This document shows, piece after piece, positions 6,398 to 14,971 of a stretch of DNA of 14,971 nucleotides. The notes beneath the pieces were generated by a model, which was given only the letters and a program-made list of their open reading frames with translations, did no database searches and was not told the DNA's origin. Numbering within the stretch: position 1 is the first letter of the stretch; each line of letters starts with the position of its first letter. The position numbers were made by a program, and so were the translations under genes. The DNA comes from an uncultured Eubacterium sp. (GTDB lineage: Bacteria; Bacillota; Clostridia; Lachnospirales; Lachnospiraceae): positions 1 through 14,971 of the forward strand of contig CAMODP010000025.1 in NCBI GenBank assembly GCA_946611445.1, given 5' to 3'.

Positions 6398-7504
6398 ATG
6401 ACAAAAATAGATATTGTATCGGGCTTTCTCGGAGCCGGAAAGACGACGCTGATCAAGAAACTGCTGGCGGATGCCCTGAAGGGACAGCAGGTGGTCCTGA
6501 TTGAAAATGAATTCGGAGAGATTGGTATTGACGGTGCTTTTCTGAAGGATGCTGGGATCGAGATCCGTGAGATGAATTCAGGCTGTATCTGCTGCTCTCT
6601 GGTAGGTGATTTCGGAACCGCGCTCAAGGAAGTCATTGAGAAATGGCATCCGGACCGGGTGATCATAGAGCCCTCCGGCGTCGGCAAGCTGTCGGATGTG
6701 ATCCATGCCGTGGAAAAGAACGTCTATGGGGCTGAGATGAAGCTGAACAGCGCCACTACGGTGGTGGATGTCACAAAATGCAGAATTTACAGCAAGAATT
6801 TCGGAGAGTTTTTCAAAAACCAGGTGGAAGCTGCCGGAACGATCGTTCTCAGCCGCATGGATACGTCGAAGGCCACGCCGGAGAAGGTGGATGAGGCCAT
6901 GCAGATTCTCCGCGGCCTGAATCCGTCCGCGGTAATGATAACCACGCCGGTGGAAAACCTGAGCGGACAGAAACTGCTGGATACGATTGAGGGCTCCATC
7001 ATTGACCTGAGCCGCGTGGAGGCGGAGCACGAGCACCATCACGATCATGATCATGATCATGAGCATCACCATGACCATGAGGAGCATGGGCACGACCACG
7101 AGCATGAACATCATCACGATCATGAGCATCACCACGACCATGACCATGAGGAGCATGATCACCATCATGACCATGAGCATCATCACGATCATGACCATCA
7201 TCATCACCATCACCACGATCATGACGCGGATGAGATCTTTACCAGCTGGGGCGTTGAGACGATCCGGAAATACACGCGGGAAGAGCTGGAAGGCATCCTG
7301 GAGAAGCTCGCTGATGAAAAGACATACGGAATGGTTCTCAGGGCCAAGGGTATGGTGGAGTCTGCGGACGGTACATGGCTGTATTTCGACATGGTGCCGG
7401 AAGAGACCGATATCCGTACGGGAGAGCCGGAATATACAGGGCGTCTGTGTGTCATCGGCTCAGAACTGAAGGAAGATCATCTGAAGGAGCTGTTCGGCGT
7501 ATAA
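6398..7504 (+). CDS. G3E-family (CobW/ZNG1-like) GTPase metallochaperone with large His-rich region
   Basis: A cytoplasmic P-loop GTPase (368 aa) of the CobW/COG0523 group, which hands metal ions, usually Zn or Co, to client proteins. Walker A is GFLGAGKTT (9-17). The metal-binding CxCC motif is Cys63, Cys65 and Cys66 (NSGCICCSL). A switch segment is ENEFGEIGID (36-45), with IIEPSG (89-94) as the Walker B-like part, and SRMD (152-155) sits in the NKxD position. Residues 211-276 are a tract of about 40 His in 66 residues, mixed with Asp and Glu, inserted before the CobW C-terminal domain (about 283-368). His tracts of this kind store or sense Zn/Ni. The start is ATG 6398 with GGAGG in ACGGAGGTGC at 6382-6391; the frame is open to 6326 but without support. 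The second G3E GTPase gene follows 78 bases downstream. The metal is not identified. Confidence 0.92.
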   Translation: MTKIDIVSGFLGAGKTTLIKKLLADALKGQQVVLIENEFGEIGIDGAFLKDAGIEIREMNSGCICCSLVGDFGTALKEVIEKWHPDRVIIEPSGVGKLSDVIHAVEKNVYGAEMKLNSATTVVDVTKCRIYSKNFGEFFKNQVEAAGTIVLSRMDTSKATPEKVDEAMQILRGLNPSAVMITTPVENLSGQKLLDTIEGSIIDLSRVEAEHEHHHDHDHDHEHHHDHEEHGHDHEHEHHHDHEHHHDHDHEEHDHHHDHEHHHDHDHHHHHHHDHDADEIFTSWGVETIRKYTREELEGILEKLADEKTYGMVLRAKGMVESADGTWLYFDMVPEETDIRTGEPEYTGRLCVIGSELKEDHLKELFGV

Positions 7505-7553
7505 GCCGCATGCGGCATGCGGCAGTCAGTGCCGCGAAAGCCGCGGGAGAGCG

Positions 7554-7570
7554 CCTGCCCCGGCGGCAGG
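7554..7570 (+). promoter_or_regulatory. Hairpin directly before the RBS of the second GTPase gene
   Basis: CCTGCC 7554-7559 pairs with GGCAGG 7565-7570 over a 5-base loop, ending 3 bases before AGGAGG at 7574-7579. A perfect 12-base palindrome GCCGCATGCGGC lies at 7505-7516, right after the previous stop codon. They could tune translation between the two GTPase genes. This is inference from position only. Confidence 0.3.
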
Positions 7571-7582
7571 AGAAGGAGGGCC

Positions 7583-8539
7583 ATGAGCCAGGATGTAATA
7601 GATGTCCCGATTTATCTGATCACAGGATTTCTGGAGAGCGGCAAGACGACGTTCCTGAATTTTACAATGCGTCAGGACTATTTCCGCACGCCGGAGAGAA
7701 CCTTGCTGCTTGTCTGTGAAGAGGGAGAAGAAGAATATGATGAGCGGGATCTCCGGCGGTACAACACTAGCGTTGAGGTGATTTCAGATCCGGAGGAACT
7801 GAACACGAGGACGCTCAAACGGCTGCAGAGGCAGTACAGGCCCGCCAGAGTCATTATGGAATTCAACCCGCTGTGGAGTGTGGACAAGCTGTACCAGATG
7901 CGGATGCCTGCCGGGTGGGGCATCGTGCAGGAGATCGTGCTGGTCGATGCCAGCACGTTCCAGATTTACATGAACAACATGAAATCCCTGTTCGTGGAGA
8001 TGGCGCGGCCGGCGGACATGGTGCTGTTTAACCGCTGTGACGGGGATCTGCCGCTGGCGAATTTCCGCCGGAGCGTCAAGGTGGTCAATCCCGGCGCGGA
8101 CGTGCAGTTTGTCGGCAGCGACAATCATCCGGTGGATATTTTTGAAGATTCGGTTCCCTATGATGTCAGCGGCGATGAAATTAACATCGAGGATATCGAT
8201 TACGGCATCTTTTTTGTGGACATGAGAGATCATCCGGACCGCTACAGGGGAAAGCAGGTGACCTTTACCGGGAAGGTCCTGAAAAGCAGAGAACTGGATT
8301 CGGATATTTTCATGCCTGCCCGGCCGGCCATGACCTGCTGTGCGGATGACATTCAGTACATCGGTTATCTCTGCCACAGCAAGCATGCGAGGGAACTGGT
8401 TGAAGGCGCCTGGGTACGCGTGACTGCCAGAGTAGAATGGGAATACGTGGACATGGCGCAGGAAGAAGAGCCTGTCCTGTATGCGACAGGAATAGAGAGC
8501 ACGGAGGCGCCGGCAAGTGAGCTGGTTTACTTTAATTAA
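7583..8539 (+). CDS. Divergent G3E-like GTPase fused to a YcgQ/DUF1980-like C-terminal domain
   Basis: A 318-aa protein. The N-terminal half is a CobW-like P-loop domain: YLITGFLESGKTTFLNF with Walker A at 15-22 and NRCD (150-153) as the guanine-specificity motif. It departs from the first GTPase: there is no CxCC motif, VIMEFN (90-95) replaces the usual EPSG, and there is no His tract. The C-terminal part (about 205-305) contains FTGKVL, MTCCADDIQYIGYLC (Cys252, Cys253) and WVRVTARVEWEY. These resemble the C-terminal domain of YcgQ-type proteins (TIGR03943/DUF1980), which work with DUF318 permeases in metal-related operons. No permease gene is visible here. The start is ATG 7583 after AAGGAGGG (spacing short, about 3). 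It is probably cotranscribed with the His-rich GTPase. The GTPase fold is well supported; the metal role is inferred from family and neighbour. Confidence 0.82.
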   Translation: MSQDVIDVPIYLITGFLESGKTTFLNFTMRQDYFRTPERTLLLVCEEGEEEYDERDLRRYNTSVEVISDPEELNTRTLKRLQRQYRPARVIMEFNPLWSVDKLYQMRMPAGWGIVQEIVLVDASTFQIYMNNMKSLFVEMARPADMVLFNRCDGDLPLANFRRSVKVVNPGADVQFVGSDNHPVDIFEDSVPYDVSGDEINIEDIDYGIFFVDMRDHPDRYRGKQVTFTGKVLKSRELDSDIFMPARPAMTCCADDIQYIGYLCHSKHARELVEGAWVRVTARVEWEYVDMAQEEEPVLYATGIESTEAPASELVYFN

Positions 8540-8651
8540 AAACTGGCGGGACAGGCGCGGTGCAGAGGCGCAGCCGCAGCCGGAAGAGCCGCAGAAACAG
8601 CCGGATCAGGAGCGGACACAGCCGGAGGGTTCCAAAAGCCCGGGAGAGCAT

Positions 8652-9223
8652 ATGTATATAATTGCAGGCCTGGGCAATCCGGGCGCGAAGTACAGCAGAA
8701 CAAAGCACAATGTGGGATTTGACGTGATTTCGCAGCTGGCGGATGACTGGAATATCCCGCAGACCGGCATCGCCATGAAGGCCATGTACGGCAAGGGCAT
8801 GATAAACGGACAGCGCGTCATGCTGATAAAACCGATGACCTACATGAACCTGAGCGGGGAGGCTGTCAGCGCCTTCGTGAACTACTACAAAGCGGATCCG
8901 GAATCGGATCTGATCGTTGTCTATGACGACATCGATCTGAAACCGGGACGCATACGGGTCCGGAAAAAAGGCAGTGCCGGGGGCCACAACGGCATGAAGA
9001 ATATCATTGCCGCCCTGGGAACGGACCGTTTTACACGGGTGCGGGTCGGCATCGGCGCGAAGCCGCCGCAGTGGGATCTGGCTGACTACGTATTGGCTCC
9101 CTTTTCCGCAGGCGACAGGGAACTGGTAGACGGAGCCATTCAGGACGCGGCTGACGCGGTCAGGCTCATCGTCAGCGGAGAAACCGACAGGGCCATGAAT
9201 CTCTACAATACGGAGAAGACGGT

Positions 9224-9227
<4 letters not shown>
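8652..9227 (+). CDS. pth: Peptidyl-tRNA hydrolase
   Basis: Releases tRNA from peptidyl-tRNA that has dropped off the ribosome. The 191 residues from ATG 8652 are exactly family length. Active-site parts are GLGNPG (6-11, substrate-binding Asn), HNVGFD with the catalytic His20, MTYMNLSG (Asn in the 60s), YDDIDL (catalytic Asp near 95) and GGHNGMKNI (Asn near 115). GGGAG at 8642-8646 is 5 bases from the ATG. An in-frame GTG at 8517 has an even better ribosome binding site (GGAGG 8503-8507, spacing 9) and would add 45 residues rich in Gln, Pro and Glu. That start would overlap the previous gene by 23 bases. The canonical start is annotated, but the long form is credible. The stop overlaps the mfd start as ATGA, indicating coupled translation. 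Confidence 0.93.
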
Positions 9228-12637
<3,410 letters not shown>

Positions 12638-12653
12638 TACAGGATATTTTGAA

Positions 12654-12935
12654 GACGGACGCAGGCCGGGGCTCCCGGCGCTCGTCCCGCGGTCGCTTTG
12701 CGCGTCATCCGTACGGGCTTCCGCTGGTCCCTGCGCAGGGTACCGCTCGAAACTACGGAGTTCTCTTTATGAGAAGGTCTCCGCTCCGCTCCGGTCGGCG
12801 CTAAACGAACGTCCACCGGACGTTCAGCGCCCTCCGTCTCGCTCTCGATCGGGCAGAGGAATGCCCGATCTCGCCCCTGCTTCGTGTCATGTGGAAACCC
12901 TACGGCTGCCGGCACTCGCTCCAACGCAGTCCGTC
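12654..12935. ncRNA. Candidate large structured RNA/repeat element downstream of mfd
   Basis: This 282-base non-coding stretch is dense with stable hairpins. Its ends pair (GACGGAC 12654-12660 with GTCCGTC 12929-12935). Inside are GCCGGG/CCCGGC (12665-12679), a palindrome CCCTGCGCAGGG (12729-12740) and CGGAG-TTCTC/GAGAA..CTCCG (12756-12783). There is also a 14-bp hairpin made of GGCGCT/AGCGCC and GAACGTCC/GGACGTTC (12797-12831), and a perfect 9-bp hairpin GATCGGGCA/TGCCCGATC (12847-12870). Frames across it are open on the minus strand but look like no protein. The minus strand contains CGCAAAGCG and GGGACGAG..GGGAGC, loosely similar to the plus strand of the 2948-3067 element. The strand and family are unknown. 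It could also be an extragenic repeat. Confidence 0.4.
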
Positions 12936-13006
12936 AGACAGGAAGTCCTGCTCCCGGCTGCTACATTCAGCAGTAGCACAGGCAAAACTCTATGCTGCTT
13001 TGAACA

Positions 13007-13173
13007 GCTGACATGAGAACAGGGAACAGACATGTGGGCGACTTCAGCGAGTACGTGTCCGAGACCGGCCGAGACTTAGGCGGCCGGGACATACCTGGAC
13101 CGGGCACCTTAGGCGAGCAGGCTCGGACCGACACAGCGGAGCCCATCAGGCTGTTCCCTGTTCCCGTGTCAGC
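13007..13173 (+). ncRNA. Candidate structured RNA, copy A (core orientation +)
   Basis: A 167-base element closed by a 23-bp stem (arms 13007-13029 and 13151-13173, one U-G pair and one mismatch), continued by TGGGC/GCCCA (13035-13039 with 13141-13145). The core has two blocks identical to copy B: 26 bases at 13043-13068 (contains AGCGAGTACGTGTCCGAG) and 16 bases at 13115-13130 (GAGCAGGCTCGGACCG). GTCCGAG in the first block pairs with CTCGGAC in the second, closing the variable inner part (CCGGCC with GGCCGG). The outer stem differs in sequence from copy B but still pairs. I do not recognise the family. It lies between mfd and the def promoter. Confidence 0.55.
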
Positions 13174-13225
13174 GTTCGGTTTTGATTCTAATCTTTTAAG
13201 CCAATATATTATCAGAGCGTATGTA

Positions 13226-13254
13226 GTGACAATAACTGCTCGGGAAGGTATATT
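13226..13254 (+). promoter_or_regulatory. Sigma-A promoter of def-fmt
   Basis: GTGACA at 13226-13231, a 17-base spacer, and TATATT at 13249-13254, each one base off consensus. The predicted start near 13261 leaves about 35 bases before the def ATG. def-fmt can therefore be expressed independently of mfd and of the structured elements upstream. Confidence 0.7.
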
Positions 13255-13295
13255 TAAAAAATGACAGTACTGCAAATGTACAGAAGGAGATAAAA

Positions 13296-13802
13296 ATGGC
13301 GCTGAGACAGATACGGACAGAGGGCGATTCCGTCCTCACTAAAGTCTGCAAGCCGGTGACAAAGATGACGCCGCGTCTGCAGGAACTGATTGATGATATG
13401 CTGGAGACTATGTATGACGCCTACGGCGTAGGCCTGGCGGCCCCGCAGGTCGGTGTTCTGCGCAGAATCTGTGTGATAGACGTGGACGGTGAGCATCCCT
13501 ATGTGTTTATCAACCCGGAGATTCTGGAACAGGAAGGCGAACAGACGGGCGGAGAGGGATGCCTGAGCATTCCCGGCAAGGTTGGCACGGTTACCCGCCC
13601 GCAGCGCGTAAAGGTACGCGCGCTGGACAGAAACATGGAAGAATTCGAACTGGAGGCGGAAGACCTGCTGGCCAGAGCCTGCTGCCATGAATTTGACCAT
13701 CTGGAGGGACATCTTTACAGAGAAATCGCCGAGGGCCCGCTCAGAGACGCGGAAGAAGAGGAAGAAGAGGAAACCGGAGAAGGGACGGAAGCTGCAGAAT
13801 GA
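13296..13802 (+). CDS. def: Peptide deformylase
   Basis: Removes the N-formyl group from nascent proteins at the ribosome exit. All three motifs of the metalloenzyme are present: GVGLAAPQVG (44-53), EGCLSIPG (87-94, metal ligand Cys89) and HEFDHLEG (131-138, ligands His131 and His135, catalytic Glu132). At 168 aa it is a bacterial type 1-like enzyme. It has an unusual C-terminal tail of about 18 residues that is almost all Glu and other acidic or small residues (DAEEEEEEETGEG), outside the catalytic fold. The ribosome binding site is AAGGAGA at 13284-13290. The stop overlaps the fmt start as ATGA, pairing the enzyme that adds the formyl group with the one that removes it. Confidence 0.96.
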   Translation: MALRQIRTEGDSVLTKVCKPVTKMTPRLQELIDDMLETMYDAYGVGLAAPQVGVLRRICVIDVDGEHPYVFINPEILEQEGEQTGGEGCLSIPGKVGTVTRPQRVKVRALDRNMEEFELEAEDLLARACCHEFDHLEGHLYREIAEGPLRDAEEEEEEETGEGTEAAE

Positions 13803-14731
13803 AGATCATATATATGGGAACACCGGACTTTGCGGTAGCCCCCCTGCGGGCGCTTCTGCGCGCAGGCCATGAGATTCAGACTGTCATCTCCCAGCCGGAC
13901 AGACCTGCCGGACGCAAAATGGAACTGCGCCCGACAGCTGTAAAAGCGGCCGCGCTGGAGGCGGGCCTTCCCGTCTGGCAGCCGGAAAAAATCAGGGATC
14001 CGGCGTGCATGGAAAAACTGCGCAGCCTCTCACCCGATCTGATCGTCGTGACAGCTTACGGACAGCTCCTTCCGGCGGATATTCTGTGGCTCCCGCGCTA
14101 CGGGTGCCTGAACGTTCACGCGTCCCTGCTGCCCGCCTACCGCGGCGCGGCACCGATCCAGTGGGCAGTGATCAACGGTGACCGCGTGTCCGGCGTCTCT
14201 ATCATGCAGATGGATGAAGGCCTGGACACAGGAGCCATACTGGCGCGGCAGGAAGTGGTCCTCGCGGAAGACGAGACCGGCGGAAGCCTGTTCGACAGAC
14301 TGAGTGCTGCCGGCGCCGCGCTGCTGGCGGAAACCGTGGAAAAGCTTCCGGGCGGAACGCTGCAGGCTGTGCCGCAGCCGGCAGAAAGCACGACAGCGTA
14401 CGCGCGCATGCTCACAAAGGCAGACGGAGAACTGGACTGGACCGGTGAGGCGGCACAGCTTGAATGCCGGATCCGCGGCCTGGATCCCTGGCCGGCTGCG
14501 TACACCGCCCTTGGCGGCAGGAAAATGAAAGTCTGGAAAGCATCCGTAAAGACGGAAGACAGCGCGATGCCGCCGGGCTGCGTGACAGAAACCGGCGAAA
14601 ACGGTATCCTGGTACAGACCGGCAGGGGACAGCTGCTCCTGACAGAAATACAGCCCGAAGGCAAAAAACGCATGCGGGCCGCTGATTACCTGCGCGGGAA
14701 TCCTGTGGCCGCCGGGACGAAGCTGGGGTGA
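13799..14731 (+). CDS. fmt: Methionyl-tRNA formyltransferase
   Basis: Transfers a formyl group from 10-formyltetrahydrofolate to Met-tRNA(fMet), making the initiator tRNA. At 310 aa it has standard length. The N-terminal Rossmann-type catalytic domain shows MGTPDFAV (6-13), SQPDRPAGR (31-39) and catalytic Asn105 and His107 in LNVHASLLPAYRGAAP. The third catalytic residue is Asp143 in MDEGLDTG. The C-terminal OB-like tRNA-binding domain (about 205-310) includes RIRGLDPWPAAYT. Translation is coupled to def through the 4-base overlap. No GC-rich terminator follows the stop; the next bases are an AT-rich stretch and then the inverted structured element. Confidence 0.96.
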   Translation: MKIIYMGTPDFAVAPLRALLRAGHEIQTVISQPDRPAGRKMELRPTAVKAAALEAGLPVWQPEKIRDPACMEKLRSLSPDLIVVTAYGQLLPADILWLPRYGCLNVHASLLPAYRGAAPIQWAVINGDRVSGVSIMQMDEGLDTGAILARQEVVLAEDETGGSLFDRLSAAGAALLAETVEKLPGGTLQAVPQPAESTTAYARMLTKADGELDWTGEAAQLECRIRGLDPWPAAYTALGGRKMKVWKASVKTEDSAMPPGCVTETGENGILVQTGRGQLLLTEIQPEGKKRMRAADYLRGNPVAAGTKLG

Positions 14732-14769
14732 AGTGATATTATAATTATTGTATAATTGTTGAAAGCCGT

Positions 14770-14919
14770 CGCAGCAACAGGTGCTGCCCAGGCTGCCCGC
14801 TGCGCCGGTCCGAGCCTGCTCATCTAGCATGCCCGGGCAGGACGCCCGGCCATGTAAGATTCGTCCGGTCTCGGACACGTACTCGCTGAATGCATCCTGC
14901 GGCATCACCTGCCGCTGCG
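14770..14919 (-). ncRNA. Candidate structured RNA, copy B (core orientation -)
   Basis: A 150-base element, the inverted relative of copy A. The 26-base and 16-base core blocks (14865-14890 and 14806-14821) are identical to copy A when read on the minus strand. The outer stem pairs 14892-14919 with 14770-14796 (about 24 pairs, a few mismatches and one bulge) using a sequence unrelated to copy A's stem. Two of its non-Watson-Crick pairs are G-U only on the minus strand, which favours that strand as the RNA. The inner hairpin is CCGGGC/GCCCGG plus flanking CATG/CATG and ATCT/AGAT (14822-14860). Confidence 0.55.
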
Positions 14920-14950
14920 CCGGCATGAACCTGACTGATGTCCATGCCGG
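14920..14950. repeat. Perfect 8-bp hairpin beside copy B
   Basis: CCGGCATG at 14920-14927 pairs with CATGCCGG at 14943-14950 around a 15-base loop. It abuts the outer stem of copy B and may be part of the same element, which could run on past the right edge of the window. Confidence 0.45.
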
Positions 14951-14971
14951 ATCAAGTAAGCCGACTGAGCC

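Noticed and set aside
6578..7222. Minus-strand frame rich in Met and Val opposite the His-rich tract, resembling a membrane protein
   Set aside because: ATG/GTG-type codons arise simply as the complement of CAT/CAC repeats. There is no ribosome binding site and it is fully antisense to the GTPase gene.
14740..14756. Two TATAAT hexamers after fmt as a promoter for a plus-strand transcript
   Set aside because: Neither has a recognisable -35 or extended -10 motif. The AT-rich stretch produces such hexamers by chance, and pairing evidence favours the minus strand for the adjacent element.
13013..14926. Two reading frames (13013-13264 on + and 14030-14926 on -) both encode FSEYVSETGR, suggesting a shared peptide
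   Set aside because: The similarity comes from the identical 26-base core of the structured element. Outside the core blocks the peptides diverge and the minus frame is antisense to fmt, so no protein is claimed.

Overview
The window is GC-rich chromosomal DNA from a Gram-positive anaerobe of the Clostridia, most likely Lachnospiraceae-like. This is an inference from the strong AGGAGG-type ribosome binding sites, the gene neighbourhoods (pth-mfd, def-fmt), the small siroheme reductase, the zinc-ribbon/NADase-type glycan-binding surface protein and the Tn916-type integrase. No rRNA or tRNA is present to fix the species.

Left edge (1-705): the C-terminal end of a tyrosine integrase, followed by about 365 AT-rich bases with two sets of short repeats. 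This looks like the end of an integrated element. Then come a low-molecular-weight protein tyrosine phosphatase (+) and, convergent with it and overlapping by 11 bases, a one-domain siroheme/4Fe-4S reductase and a YihY-family membrane protein (both -).

Middle (2885-8539): a divergent intergenic region carries a strongly structured element (2948-3067) and a good promoter for a type I DAHP synthase (aromatic amino acid entry). Next are a zinc-ribbon/TM/glycan-binding-domain protein and a YbaK deacylase. After these comes a probable metal-homeostasis operon: a 79-aa protein of unknown function, a G3E GTPase with CxCC and a huge His-rich loop, and a second divergent G3E GTPase fused to a YcgQ/DUF1980-like domain.

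Right part (8540-14971): translation and repair housekeeping genes. pth and mfd overlap by ATGA. A 658-base non-coding region follows, and then def and fmt, again overlapping by ATGA and with their own promoter. def makes mature N-termini, fmt makes the formyl-Met-tRNA substrate upstream of it, pth recycles peptidyl-tRNA, and mfd rescues stalled RNA polymerase.

The most unusual content is non-coding. Two copies of an element of about 150-170 nt (13007-13173 on +, 14770-14919 on -) bracket def-fmt in inverted orientation. They share two perfectly conserved core blocks, while their long outer stems differ in sequence but still pair. That is the covariation expected of a structured RNA. Two further structured elements (2948-3067 and 12654-12935) are not explained by any gene. 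I could not assign any of the four to a known RNA family from memory.
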